A stretch of DNA of 64,000 nt, taken from positions 2,634,619 through 2,698,618 of the forward strand of contig CP154955.1 in the NCBI GenBank assembly GCA_039621445.1. Reading direction: 5' to 3'. The DNA is from Euglena gracilis. Lineage: Eukaryota > Euglenida > Euglenophyceae > Euglenales. Numbering within the stretch: the first letter of the stretch is position 1; each line of letters begins with the position of its first letter. The notes beneath the pieces are model-generated. The model worked only from the letters and a program-made list of their open reading frames with translations, made no database searches and was not told the origin of the DNA. A program made the translations under genes and the position numbers. This document shows, piece after piece, positions 34,140-45,052 of the stretch.

Positions 34140-34284
34140 GGGCACTAAAAAAGGAGGAGGCGCTAGCCACGGCAAGCCACGGCTGGCCGTGGCTGGTGGC
34201 TTGGAGAAAAGAGGAGGAGGAGGTCTGGCTGGTGGCTGGTGAAAAAAAGAGGAGGAGGAGGAGGTCTGGCCGGTATCTGGCTGG
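34140..34284. repeat. GGAGGAGGTCTGGCTGG / CCACGGC repeat
   Basis: GAGGAGGAGGTCTGGCTGG and GCCACGGCAAGCCACGGCTGG words, repeating those at 32780-32930. It forms a matched pair flanking the 32.9-34.1 kb segment. Confidence 0.65.
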
Positions 34285-35075
34285 CCGTGGGGACCCCAGC
34301 TCCGCTGCCTTGCCCATCCTTGCTGGTCACCGAGGGCTTGCTTCACCAGGCGGCCAAGAAGACCAGACCCCAATGGGCCCAGGCCCAACCACGGATGGAA
34401 GTACAGAGGGCTGAATAACCATCCTGCGGCTTCACATACAGGTTGGTTCTTTGCGATCTTCTTGTGTTCCATTGCTGCCATGTTCCTTAAAGCAATATTC
34501 TCGTCCCACAACAAATCCTTCCGGAGGGGGTGGAACACTACGAGGTCGACTGCCCCACAGGGTCAACCCCATGTAGGGCCACATCCGCTGGGCGCATCTT
34601 CCCACCGATTGCCACCTCTGTCTTGGTGTGTACCATGCTCTCTCGGGACCATTGCCATCGCGTCCCGCACAGCGTTGTGACGTTGCACGAGTTTGTTTGG
34701 GGGTCGGCACGCCGTGGCGAGCCGTCCGGCTAGGGGGGGGGGGGGTTTGGCGTGGCGAGGGGGTCCCGGATGGGGGGGGGAGGGGTGCACGGGGGTTTTC
34801 CAAGAAAATTTTCTTTGGCGCGGCTGACATGGCGTGGCGAGGGGGTCTGAAAAGGGGGGGAAGGGGGGGGGTAAAATGGCGTGGCGAGGGGGTCCGTGAG
34901 GGGGGGGGGAGGGGTGTGCCGACCCCCCGTTCTTTTTGCAGCATAGCAGGTGGTCCCCAAAGGGATTCATGGAGTCCCCACACAGGGGGCAAGGAGCACC
35001 AGACGAGCCCGGGAGGACCTTGGCACCGAGCCACCATCAGACGAGGAGGCGGTACTTTGTTGCTGGGATTTTGGT
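34285..35075 (-). pseudogene. RLE-LINE C-terminal pseudogene split by a MITE
   Basis: The minus strand carries, in order, RYRLLV (stop) WWLGA, the zinc knuckle APCPLCGDSMNPFGDHLLCC, then after the MITE KLVQRHNAVRDAMAMV, RPADVALHGVDPVG, AVDLVVFHPLR (frameshifted) and HKKIAKNQPVCEAAGWLFSP. This is the order of zinc knuckle, RPxD...D and K-containing endonuclease motifs in the intact LINE at 53909-57799. Sequence divergence shows it is a different subfamily. It is broken by a stop, at least one frameshift and the 231-bp MITE at 34698-34928. The upstream RT region is missing. Confidence 0.8.
34698..34928 (-). mobile_element. GGGGGGTCGGCAC MITE, copy 2
   Basis: 231 bp inserted in the LINE pseudogene between codons for CCKKN and NKLVQRH. 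Minus-strand flanks are AAC on both sides (GTT at 34695-34697 and 34929-34931 on plus), so one codon was duplicated. Element plus duplication is 234 nt, a multiple of three, and the reading frame stays open through it. One terminal base (34698) has mutated. Confidence 0.85.
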
Positions 35076-35499
35076 TCCCATGCCTTTGTTTGGTATCGTT
35101 TGGAGCCAGGCGGTTGTATGGGGTATGACCATCCGGGCCACCGTTCATGGGTAATGAAGCATGTCGGTTTTCGCAGGACGGCAATGTTAATAGTCAATGA
35201 AAAATGAACTTTTCGTGGTCTACAAAATTACTTGCAAAAGCCGTGAAATTTCATGAAAATTACTCACGTGAAAGATTACAGCCTTTGCAACTTCCTGTGC
35301 AGATGCTGTTCTGAACCAGGGACTCGGTTAACCTTGCCGTCAGGAAGAACACCTTCTGGAACTTCAACAACCAGTGAAACAATGTCCAGTCTCCTCGAAG
35401 ACATCTTGCACGAATGGAACAAAAAACCTCTGCAACCAACGTTGGACGTCTCAGAATATTCTTTTGTTTTTCTTGAAATCCTCGGATTCCCAATTTTCT

Positions 35500-35905
35500 T
35501 GATAACCCCCCCCCCAAATATAACCCCCCCCCAAATACAACCCCCCCCCAATTATAAAACCCCCCTGAGGACCTTGAAATCCCGCCCAAATATAAACCCC
35601 CCCCTCCGGCATGAAGCGCCAGAAGGAAAATTTTTCGACAAAATCTCTCCCGAAATTGTGATTTTTGGCAGATTTGGGAACAATTTTTACCAAAAACTTG
35701 TGGAAATTGATCCTTCGCCCGAAAAATGAAGTTTTTGGACCCCCAAGGGTGGGCATATTTGTGATTTTGGACTGAAAAAGTGACTACTGGAGCCCGCCGG
35801 GAAGCTGATTTTTCCGGCCGAATATAAAACCCCCCCAAATATAAAACCCCCCCTCGGGGTCTTCAAATTTCCGCCCAAATATAAAACCGGGGGGGTTTAT
35901 ATTTG
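35500..35905. repeat. CCCCCCAAATATAAAACCCC repeats
   Basis: Repeated AACCCCCCCCAAATATA words in both orientations at 35510-35600 and 35820-35900. A similar GTATTTGGGGGGGGGTTA lies at 37553-37572 at the other end of the palindrome-rich element. Confidence 0.65.
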
Positions 35906-36339
35906 GGCATAGCTGGCGTTTTTTTGTTTTTTTTTAAAAAAAACGTTTTTGTTTTGTTTTTTATAAAAAAAACGAGCAAAAAAAAAGGCAAAAGAAAACA
36001 AAGGGGAAAATGATGGTCCAAATTTTGCCTTTGATCGCAAGGGTGAATCAATCTTAGCTCAAATGACTTGAAAACCAATAATTTTGGTTGTCTTCAACAA
36101 GAATGGTCAAAATAGGGCATTTTTCTGCCATTTTGGGATGTTTCAACTTGAAACGTCCCAAATTTGGTGTCTTTCTCTGACCGAGGATGGGCAAAAAAAG
36201 CTAAAATTAAAGGCAAAATTTTTTTTGCCCTGGACCCTCAATGGCGTTTTTTTTTGTTTTTTTTAAAAAAACATGTTTTTTTTTGTAACCGTGAATTGAG
36301 GCCCGGCGCCTGCCCTGTATTTCGTGGGTGTGAACACGA

Positions 36340-36426
36340 AATACAGGGCGTTATTTTCAATTCACGAATACAGCCTGTATTTGTGAATTGGGTATTCACG
36401 AAATACAGGCTGTATTTCGTGAATTG
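36340..36426. repeat. ACGAAATACAGG palindrome cluster
   Basis: CACGAAATACAGGCTGTATTTCGTG is a perfect palindrome (26 bp with flanks) at about 36397-36423. It is preceded by CCTGTATTTCGTG...CACGAAATACAGG and AATACAGCCTGTATT. The same series recurs at 37185-37280. Confidence 0.85.
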
Positions 36427-36583
36427 TATTTTTTTTTGTTTTTATAACAGCTTCTGAAACTAGAAACCTTCTTGCATCACATCGTCTGAAGTAATTCAGA
36501 AAAAAACCAAATGCACAAAGCAAAAGAAAATTGAATGGCATGTCCTAGGTGATAAATGAAGGCGGTGCACAACTAGTGCAACG

Positions 36584-36940
36584 TCAGATAGCAAAGTGCC
36601 GTGGATTTACGCCGGGAAAGCTAACGAGGTTTGCACGAATGACACACCCATGACCCATGTTTGGGCTCATGGCATAAATGCACACAACGCCAGTGGTATG
36701 AAAGGGAACAAGCATCGCACTGCACTCGATTTCAAGGAGGTGAGCAAATGCGGATTGCTCTGTCCCTGCCATTCCGGACGCTTTCTTTTTGGCAGCCTCT
36801 AGCAGAAGGTCATCGTGCAGGGGGTCAATAGCAGGGTTCTTTCTGTTCTCCCAACCCTGCTTAATTGTGGCCAAAAATTCAGCAACTTTTGGGGGTTGTG
36901 TCAACATTCTGTCCATGGTGTTTGCCGCTTTCTTCGCCAT
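36584..36940 (-). CDS. Unrecognised 118-codon ORF
   Basis: ATG at 36940, stop at 36584. N-terminal part MAKKAANTMDRMLTQPPKVA then an amphipathic helix-like KNPAIDPLHDDLLLEAAKKK; a later stretch is hydrophobic (MLVPFHTTGVVCIYAM). No signal peptide or known catalytic motif. Its balanced composition contrasts with the palindromes on both sides. It could be a transposon-encoded accessory protein, a captured host exon that splices after ECS, or chance. Confidence 0.35.
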   Translation of the reverse strand: MAKKAANTMDRMLTQPPKVAEFLATIKQGWENRKNPAIDPLHDDLLLEAAKKKASGMAGTEQSAFAHLLEIECSAMLVPFHTTGVVCIYAMSPNMGHGCVIRANLVSFPGVNPRHFAI

Positions 36941-37393
36941 TTTTTGGAGAACAGAGTGAGGAGAAACACGGGGTGAAGGTGCGAAAATAGCACTAAAAAG
37001 CTCTAAAAACGAAAAGCGTTGTGGGGGGCCTTTGCGGGGGGACCGGCCGCCTTCGGCGCCGCCCCCCACCCCCAAAGTGCCCCCCTATAACTTGGCCTTA
37101 CATCCATATCTCGTTTGCCAGGACCAGGGGTGTGTTATCAATGTGTTCCAGGTCATCTGGACAATGTTTTCACATTTTGGTTTCTATTCACGGAATACAG
37201 GGCGTTATTTTCAATTCACGAATACAGGCTGTATTTGTGAATTGGGTATTCACGAAATACAGGCTGTATTTCGTGAATTGGTTTTTTTGAAAATTTTGGT
37301 AAAAAAAACGCCCCAAAAGTGCCCGAAACCATGGCGTGAAGCACATCAACGAAATACAGGGCAGGCGCCGGGCCTCTTAATTAACGGTTACAG

Positions 37394-37500
37394 AAAAATC
37401 GTGGCTATAACCCGTATACAGGCCGTATAACGGGTCAAGGGCGCCTACGGCGCCCTTGACCCGTTATACGGCCTGTATAAGGGTTATGCCCACGATTTTT
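37394..37500. repeat. Near-perfect 52-bp-arm hairpin
   Basis: The left arm 37394-37445 and right arm 37449-37500 are complementary at 49 of 52 positions by hand comparison, with a 3-nt loop TAC. Core words: GTATACAGGCCGTATAACGG and AAGGGCGCC. Confidence 0.9.
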
Positions 37501-38174
37501 ATATAAAAAAAAACGTGTTTTTTTTACTTCGTTTTAAACGAAGTGCCAGCTATGTATTTGGGGGGGGGGTTATTTCAAATGACCAAAAAACGTAAACACA
37601 ATTCAATGCATTCAAAATTGGCCAAAAATGCTGTTTGCCAATGTCCATATTTTTTTTCAAAAAAGTTGTGTGTCGTCGTGTGTCGTGTGTCGGCCGCATA
37701 TCGAGGTGCGGCTAACCTGATTTCACGACATCCAGCATTCATTTTGAGGCCGACACACGTACCGTCACGTGTGACACAAATTCTTCGTATAACGCACAAC
37801 CTGCGTCTTACCGGGGTGTTTGTCAGTGACGATCCCTCTGCCCTAAAATGACGACGAATTTACAGTGGCCAAACTAACGATTCCATTCCCGACCCAGACG
37901 GCACGTTTTCCCCTTCGTGCAGCGCACGTATTCTTTGGTCTGGACAGCCGGCTAGGGAAAGTGACTTTCATCCGGACAGGCAGCTGGACAGCCGGCATGT
38001 AGTTGGTCCGGCCAAATGCCCCCCATGTTGAAACTCTTCATGTGAGGTGTGGTATGCTTGCAAGCCTTGGATGAGATGCGTTGATTTAGTTTGAATGGGG
38101 AGAGTGAGAGCCTGTGTTGAGGGGCATTTGCAGACGGCTCAATGAAGAAGCAACACAAGTTCTTCAGATATTTA

Positions 38175-38217
38175 CCACCTCCCCCCCCTAATTGACCCCC
38201 CCCTCTAATTGACCAAC

Positions 38218-38256
<39 letters not shown>

Positions 38257-38410
38257 TTCTTTGTTCTTTTTTCTTTCTTTTCTTCCTTACTTATCTTCTT
38301 TTTCTTTCTTTCTTTGCTTCCTTTCTTTGTTCCTTTCCTCTTTTTTTCCTCCCCTCCTTCTCTCTTTCATTTCTTTTTATTTTTAATTGACCTCCCCCCT
38401 CTAATGACCA
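38175..38410. repeat. CCCCTAATTGACC / poly-C / CTTT-rich tract
   Basis: CCCCCCTCTAATTGACC words flank an uninterrupted C tract of more than 40 nt (38218-38256), followed by 120 bp of TTTCTTTC pyrimidine-rich sequence. The same CCCCTAATTG vocabulary recurs at 39885-39960 and 50235-50335. Confidence 0.85.
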
Positions 38411-38628
38411 AACACCACGGGGGAAATTTCTTCAAACCCCCCCCCCTAATTGCTGCCCGGGGGGAATTCCGTGCCGAAGTAGCACCCCCTAATTGACGGT
38501 TACCCCCCACCCTATTTGAGGTGGTACTTGGCCAGCCTTGGGAAGAGGCCTTGCTTCGGTTGCGTGTTTTCTTTTCTTTTTTTTTTGGCGTTGCTCTTTG
38601 GATTGGGCAGAAAAGAAGAACGGTGGTG

Positions 38629-38690
38629 AGGCAAGCCGAATCCACCGACCAGTGGCACAGCCTATTAGATTTGAAGTCCTCGGGAGGTTG
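38629..38690 (+). repeat. ACCGACCAGTGGCACAGCC repeat, copy 1
   Basis: Contains GAATCCACCGACCAGTGGCA and AGCCTATTAGATTTGA. Copies 2-4 lie at 39801-39853 (minus), 53101-53155 and 58693-58748. Confidence 0.75.
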
Positions 38691-38825
38691 GGCAATGTTA
38701 CAGCTGAACCAGGAGGGACACGGGCCGCCGGGTGGAAAATGGGCAAACCCATCTTCAACATGGTGTGGGTGAGCGGGCAGGGGCATGCCGGCATATAGGG
38801 GTGAGGGGGGACGGAAGCGTGTGGG

Positions 38826-38966
38826 AGGGAGGTTGTGTGTGCGTGCGTGCGTGTGTGCGCGTGCGTGCGTGCGTGCGCGCGCGTGTGTGTGTCTGTGTGC
38901 GTGTGTGTGTTGTTAATGTTGTTGTTGTTGTTGTTGTTATTGTTGTTGTTGTTGTTGTTGTTGTGT
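38826..38966. repeat. (GTGC)n and (GTT)n microsatellites
   Basis: GTGCGTGCGTGTGTGCGC to 38912, then about 15 GTT units to 38966. The Cys/Val and Leu-rich frames are derived from the repeats. Confidence 0.95.
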
Positions 38967-39603
38967 TGTGGTTTCTTTTTGTGGGGGGGGGGTTGTTTGT
39001 TTGTGTCCGGTTGGTGTCGGCCCCCCTTTGCTTTTTTTTGTCTCTGGGATAGGTTTATTGCGGCATGTGTCTTGCTGGCCTTCTCGAGGCACATGTTTTG
39101 TGTGTAGGAGTTGGAAGACTTCTTGGAAGAGGGCGATTGTCACGTTTTGATAGATTTTCTGCCTCCTTCGATTGTAGTTCGGCGCCGACGAGGCGCGTTT
39201 GGCTATTCTGCTCAGTTTCTTCACTGTCTCTGGCCCAGGCCACCCCACGTTCCCATGGCAGGGCGTCAAGCCCCATCCTGCCTGTTTGCATGGAGTGTTG
39301 TATTTCTTCTTTTTTTTGGACTGCTCCTCCTTCTCCTTAAGAAGGACCTCCATAGCTCCCGGGATGTGTTTTGTTCCGCTCTTTGGATTTTAAAGGGAAC
39401 GCCCAGCTCAGTGCCCTCCTTATCACAAAAGAACGAGCTCACGCTCCTCCCCAGCCCTAATTACACCTTGCACTACAGCATAACCCCCAGTATACACACC
39501 AACCTCTGTTTCAACCTGGCCATCCAACATCGCTCACCTTCCCTCCCTCCCCTCTTCCCTTCCCCCTCCCTCCCCTCTTCCCTTTTCAAAAGAAGAACTA
39601 GAA

Positions 39604-39634
<31 letters not shown>

Positions 39635-39697
39635 AAGAAGAAGAAGAAGAAGAAGAAGAAGAAGAAGAAGAAGAAGAAGAAGAAGAAGAAGAAGAAA
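39604..39697. repeat. (GAA)n microsatellite
   Basis: About 31 uninterrupted GAA units. The Arg-rich 328-codon frame spanning it is not a gene. Confidence 0.95.
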
Positions 39698-39800
39698 GGC
39701 CCAGCCCAGCAGGGACATAGATACACGAATGCTCACCGTCTTGTCACCCTCACCGCCCATGGGAAGAACCCATCTGTACATAGCCTTTCCCCTGAACACT

Positions 39801-39853
39801 CAAATCCAGTCGGCTGTGCCACTGGTCGGTGGATTCGGTTCGCCCCACCACCG
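39801..39853 (-). repeat. ACCGACCAGTGGCACAGCC repeat, copy 2
   Basis: The complement reads GGTGGTGGGGCGAACCGAAT, CCACCGACCAGTGGCACAGC and CTGGATTTG, close to copies 3 and 4. Confidence 0.75.
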
Positions 39854-39884
39854 CAGAAAGAGAAGCCCACCAGTTAACGTGACC

Positions 39885-40092
39885 CCCCCCCCTATTTGTC
39901 ACCCCCCCCCCCTAATAGTCGCCCCCCTTGGGGGGGGCGACATTAGGGGGGGGTCGCTGAGCTCTTATCCCTTTATGGGTAAGAGCGAAGCTTACCACCG
40001 GGGCCGGAGGGGGGTCGGACCCCCCCGCCCCCCCCCGCCCCCCCCCGCCCCCCCCCGCCCCCCCCGCCCCCCCCCCCCCCCCGCCCCCCCTG
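39885..40092. repeat. C-rich module and CCCCCCCG tandem
   Basis: CCCCCCCCTATTTGTCACC words, then the hairpin module GCTCTTATCCC-TTTAT-GGGTAAGAGC (39955-39982, also 41734-41761), then CCCCCCCCG repeats at 40020-40092. Confidence 0.8.
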
Positions 40093-40269
40093 GGTAGGTC
40101 CGGAAACCCTAGGATTATCGATGTGACTGGATTTCCGGGCCCCCAAAGTGAATGGCCTATAGGTTAGGGGACGATCCCTAGTACCTCCAGAGCCCTTCGG
40201 TTACCCGCAACTCTCCGCCAGTCCGGAGATATGGCCCGAGCAAAAAAGTTGTCTACCGTTTTTTTTTCC

Positions 40270-41100
40270 GGGGAAATTGCAGGGTCATTTTGGGGTCAAA
40301 AAATCGAAAATTTCAAAATATTTTGAAAACGCCGAGTTGCGAAAAAGTGAAGAGGACGTCATTCCTCAACTTTGGGACGCCCGATCGATCGCTATGCGCG
40401 GTTTGGGCCGACTCCCCGCCTAGCCCGAGATACGGCCGTTTTGTGGTTTTGGGCCAGTTTGGCCAGTTTTGGCCGTTTCGGGCCCGTTCGGGGCCCGAAA
40501 CCGTAAATTGCCCATATCTCGGGCTAGACGGGGAGTTGGAACCCAAACCAGGGGGTCAAACATTAGGTTTAGGGGGGGGTTTGACCGTTTTTTGGGGTTC
40601 CCGGGGTCTGGTTGCGCCATTTTGGGCCATTTTTGGGTATTCGGGGACCCCTGCGGGGGTTCGAGGGCCGCCGGGCTGGGGTCCAAAAATCGAAAAATTC
40701 AAAATATCTCGAAAACGCTGCGGAGTTGAGGAAAAGTGATGGCGACCTTATTTGATGACCTTGGAACGCCCTATCGATCGGTATGCGCGGTTTGGGCCAA
40801 CTCCTTGCCTAGCCCGAGATACGGCCGTTTTGGGGGTTTTGGGCCCGTTTTGCCAGTTTTGGCCCGTTTTGGGCCCGAAACCGGAAATTGGCCGTATCTC
40901 GGGCTAGACGGGGAGTTGGGACCCAAACTGGGGGTCAAACATTACGTTTAGGGGGGGGGGGGTTGACCGTTTTTTGGGGTTCCCGGGGTCTGGTTGTGCG
41001 ATTTTGGCCAGTTTTGGGTGTTCGGGGACCCCATCGCGCGCCGTCAGGGCGGCTGGGGGGTCGGGTCGGGTCGGGTGCAGATCGGGACCCAAAATTTTGA
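40270..41100. repeat. About 410-bp tandem repeat, two units
   Basis: Units start near 40285 and 40690. Each runs AAAATCGAAA..TTCAAAATAT..TTGAAAACGC, CGATCGATCG, TAGCCCGAGATACGGCCGTT, CATATCTCGGGCTAGACGGG, GGGGGGTTTGACCGTTTTTT and TTCGGGGACCCC. TAGCCCGAGATACGGCC recurs at 42170 and 42390 in shorter units of about 190 bp (42040-42420). Confidence 0.85.
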
Positions 41101-41225
41101 AAATTTTTTTTCGCTCAAAAACACTTTTTTTCACTTCAGAACATCAAAAAAAGTGTTTTTGAGCGAAAAAAAATTTTCCGACCCGGACCCCTCCATGCCC
41201 CCTGGATCCCCCCCCCCCCCTGGCC

Positions 41226-41690
41226 GGTGGACTTAGCCATTTTTGGGTCAAAAAGTCAAAAAAATTCAAAAAAAATTTTTTCGCCCAAAACCATGTTTTT
41301 TGACCTCCCGGACCCGAAAAAAGTGTTTTCGAGCCAAAAATGAGCATTTTTCGACCCGCCGGCGCCCCGTTTTGGGGTGCCGACCCTTTGACTTTGGGTC
41401 AAAACCGGGTGAAAAAAGTCGAAAAAAATCGAAAAAATTTTTTTGCCGAAACGATGTTTTTTGGCCTCCCGGACCCAGAAAAACTGTTTTTGAGCCAAAA
41501 ATGAGCGTTTTTCGACCCGCCGGCGCCCCGTTTTGGGCCGCCAACCCATTGACTTTGGGTCAAAGCCGGGTCAAAAAAGTCGAAAAAAATCGAAAAATTT
41601 TTTTTGCCCCAAAACGATGTTTTTTGGCCTCCCGGACCGGGAAAACCTGTGTTTGAGTCGAAAATGAGCGTGTTTTCCGGGCCGGGCTGG
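41226..41690. repeat. 163-bp satellite, diverged block
   Basis: Two to three diverged units carrying GCCGGCGCCCCGTTTTGGG, ATTGACTTTGGGTCAAA and TTTTTTGGCCTCCCGGACC. Separated from the main block by 850 bp of other repeats. Confidence 0.85.
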
Positions 41691-42539
41691 GGTAGTCTCC
41701 CAAAGAGCTCAGCTCTACGTCACACCCTGGTCGCTGAGCTCTTATCCCTTTATGGGTAAGAGCGAAGCTTACCCCTGGGGGAAAACCCCCCTCGGACCCG
41801 CCCCCCCCCTCCCCCCCCCCCTCTCGGGGCCACCTCGGGAACTGGCGGATTATCACCATGATCCCGGCCCCGTTCCCGAAAAAATTTTTTTCAGTCACGA
41901 GCGACTGGATTCCTAGTTTCTGAATCACCTGGGTTTGACCCCCAACTCCCCGCCAGGCCCGAGTTATTCACGCGCGAAGGGGTCCAAACTGGGTAGGATT
42001 CGCCAACCCCCCCTGGATAAGCCCCCCCCCCCCTTTGGACGGCCAAAAAATGTCAATTTTCAAAATATCTCCAAAATGAAGCCAAATCAAAGAAAATGTC
42101 CGGAGACCTAATTTGAAGCCCTTGGAACGCCCCATCTACCGGTATTTTGATTTCCCCGCAACTCCCCGCCTAGCCCGAGATACGGCCGTTTTCGGCGCAG
42201 ACGGCCGTTTTGTACACTTTTCCCACTGTCCGACTTAGCCGTTTTCGGGGGGTCAAAAAATCGATGTTTTCAAAATTTCTCGAAAATGATGCAAAATCAA
42301 AGGAAATGTCCAGAGACCTAAATTGAAGCCCTTGGAACGCTCTATCTACTGGGATTTTGGTTTCCCCGCAACTCCCCGCCCAGCCCGAGATACGGCCCGT
42401 TTTTCGCCCGAGAACGATGTTTTTTCACAAAAAAAAAAAAAAACCAAAATGGCGCCCTCCCCGGAGCGCGGAAAAGCACATCAAATTTCAAAATTCCGCA
42501 GCCGAAAACGATCCATGTTTTTTTTGTAGACCCACCGCA

Positions 42540-44062
42540 CCCACGTTTGGCCGCCGACCCATTGACTTGAGACCTTTTTCGGGCCAAAAAACGGGCAAAA
42601 AGTCGAAAAAAATCGAAAATTTTTTTTTCGCCCGAAACGATGTTTTTTGGCCTCCCGGACGCGGAAAAACTGTTTTCGCGCCGAAAACGAGCGTTTTTCG
42701 ACCCGCCGGCGCCCCGTTTTGGGCCGCCGACCCATTGACTTTGGGTCAAAACCGGGTCAAAAAAGTCGAAAAAAATTGAAAAAATTTTTCGCCCGAAACG
42801 ATGTTTTTTGGCCTCCCGGACCCGGAAAAACTGTTTTCGAGCCGAAAACGAGCGTTTTTCGACCCGCCGGCGCCCCGTTTTGGGCCGCCGGCCCATTGAC
42901 TTTGGGTCAAAACCGGGTCAAAAAAGTCGAAAAAAATCGAAAAAAAATTTTTTGCTTGAAACGATGTTTTTTGGCCTCCCGGACCCGGAAAAACTGTTTT
43001 CGAGCCGAAAACGAGCGTTTTTCGACCCGCCGGCGCCCCGTTTTGGGCCGCCGACCCATTGACTTTGGGTCAAAACCGGGTCAAAAAAGTCGAAAAAAAT
43101 CGAAAAAATTTTTTTTGCCCGAAACGATGTTTTTTGGCCTCCCGGACCCGGAAAAACTGTTTTCGAGCCGAAAACGAGCGTTTTTCGACCCGCCGGCGCC
43201 CCGTTTTGGGCCGCCGGCCCATTGACTTTGGGTCAAAACCGGGTCAAAAAAGTCGAAAAAAATCGAAAAAAAATTTTTTGCCCGAAACGATGTTTTTTGG
43301 CCTCCCGGACCCGAAAAAACTGTTTTCGAGCCGAAAACGAGCGTTTTTCGACCCGCCGGCGCCCCGTTCTGGGCCGCCGACCCATTGACTTTGGGTCAAA
43401 ACCGGGCCAAAAAAGTCGAAAAAAATCGAAAAAATTTTTTTGCCCGAAACGATGTTTTTTGGCCTCCCGGACCCGAAAAAACTGTTTTCGAGCCGAAAAC
43501 GAGCGTTTTTCGACCCGCCGGCGCCCCGTTTTGGGCCGCCGACCCATTGACTTTGGGTCAAAACCGGGCCAAAAAAGTCGAAAAAAATCGAAAAAAAATT
43601 TTTTGCCCGAAACGATGTTTTTTGGCCTCCCGGACCCGAAAAAACTGTTTTCGAGCCGAAAACGAGCGTTTTTCGACCCGCCGGCGCCCCGTTTTGGGCC
43701 GCCGACCCATTGACTTTGGGTCAAAACCGGGTCAAAAAAGTCGAAAAAAATCGAAAAAATTTTTTTTGCCCGAAACGATGTTTTTTGGCCTCCCGGACCC
43801 GAAAAAACTGTTTTTGAGCCGAAAACGAGCGTTTTTCGACCCGCCGGCGCCCCTTTTTGGGCCGCCAACCCATTGACTTCGGGCCAAAAAAGTCGAAAAA
43901 AATCGAAAAAATTTTTTTTGCCCGAAACGATGTTTTTTGGCCTCCCGGACGTGGAAAAACTGTTTTTGAGCCGAAAACAAGCGTTTTTCGACCGGCCGGC
44001 GCCCCGTTTTGGGCCGCCGACCCATTGACTTTGGGTCAAAACCGGGTCAAAAAAGTCGAAAA
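42540..44062. repeat. 163-bp satellite, block 1 (about 9 units)
   Basis: Unit landmarks: ACCCGCCGGCGCCCCGTTTT, CCCATTGACTTTGGGTCAAA, AAAAAGTCGAAAAAAATCGA, CCCGAAACGATGTTTTTTGG, CCTCCCGGACCC, GAGCCGAAAACGAGCG. Spacing between equivalent positions is 163 bp. 163 is not a multiple of three, so frames run through successive units in rotation, which creates long false ORFs. Confidence 0.95.
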
Positions 44063-44930
44063 ATCATTCGAAAAAAACCCCCCACACCCCCCCACACCCC
44101 CACACCCCCCCACACCCCCCCACACCCTCCCACACCCCCCCCCCACACCCCCACACCCCCCCACACACCCCCCCACACCCCCCACATGTCACATCATTTC
44201 TCGTGAACTTTTTTTATTTTTTTTTTTTTTATGTTTATTTTCTTTGTTCACTTCTCTTTTCATTCTTTTATTCTCGGCATTTCTTCAAAAGAACCCAATG
44301 GTATTTCATTTTGGCCAAAAACATTTTGCGAGGTTATTTGAAGGATTAGGGTTAGGGTTACAATCCTTGTCCAACAGCAGAATATTTTTCCCGCTCAACG
44401 TTGTTAGATTGGTCTCTACAAGGTACACCCCCACACCCCCACACACCCCCCCACACCCCCCCACACCCCCCCCACCCCCCCCCACCCCACACCCCAAACC
44501 ACACCCCCCCCACACCCCCCCACACCACCCACACCCCCACACCCCCACATGTCACATCATTTCACGTGACCTTTTTTATTTTTATTTTGTTTTTATGTTT
44601 ATTTTCTATTTTTTCCATTTCTCTTTTCATTGTTTTATTTTTGGCATTTCTGCAAAAGAACCCGATGGTGTTTCATTGTGGCCAAAAAGATTTTGTGAGG
44701 TTATTTGAAGGAGTAGGGTTAGGGTTACGATCCTTGTCCAAACAGCAGAATATTTCCCGCTCAACGTTGTTAGATTGGTCTCTACAAGGTATATCCCCCA
44801 CACCTCCCCCACACCCCCACCCCCCACACCCCCCACAACCCCACACCCCACCCACACCCCCCCCACACCCCCACCCCCCCACACCCCGGGGGGGGGGGGG
44901 GGTCGGCACATCACATTTGCCCTCAAAACT
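44063..44930. repeat. CACACCCCC tracts and TTAGGG-bearing module, copies M1-M2
   Basis: (CACACCCCC)n at 44080-44184, 44425-44547 and 44793-44885. Between them are two conserved modules of about 240 bp (44185-44426, 44548-44793). These run CATGTCACATCATTTC, GCATTTCT-CAAAAGAACCC, AGGGTTAGGGTTA, CCCGCTCAACGTTGTTAG, ATTGGTCTCTACAAGGTA. Two telomere-type TTAGGG units occur per module. Confidence 0.9.
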
Positions 44931-44934
44931 CCCA

Positions 44935-45052
44935 GTACTGAAAAACCAACTTTGCTCGGCCTTTGAAAAACGGCCTTTGCCTACACTCCACCACTGAGCT
45001 ATTCGCTTTTTGGTGGATTTCACATTTCTGAAAAAGGAAAAATGTCCAAAAA
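44935..45052 (-). ncRNA. tRNA-5'-half-like sequence, copy 1
   Basis: The minus strand reads GCGAATAGCTCAGTGGTGGA (complement of about 44992-45011), an A-box/D-arm-like segment, just downstream of the fuller tRNA-like unit. The T-arm half is not recognisable. Copies 2 and 3 are near-identical at 47303-47422 and 49655-49773. Confidence 0.5.

Larger units (their letters stand above)
35905..37560. mobile_element. Palindrome-rich element with CATAGCTGGC ends
   Basis: The left end reads GGGCATAGCTGGCGTTTTTT. The right end, reverse-complemented, reads AAATACATAGCTGGCACTTC. Each end is followed by T/A-rich palindromes with AAAACG cores. The interior holds two blocks of GAATTCACGAAATACAGG-type palindromes (36285-36426 and 37185-37280), a 118-codon ORF (36584-36940), and a very large hairpin (37394-37500). 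No transposase is recognised. The ends are inferred from matching words only and no target duplication was confirmed. Confidence 0.5.

Noticed and set aside
35253-35729. 158-codon plus-strand frame beginning KITHVKDYSLCNFLC
   Set aside because: The first 80 residues are protein-like but both strands are open there and the rest is the CCCCAAATATAA repeat. The evidence is too weak to call.
39111-40097. 328-codon ORF with a long Arg run
   Set aside because: The run is the GAA microsatellite and the rest is C-rich repeat. There is no domain.
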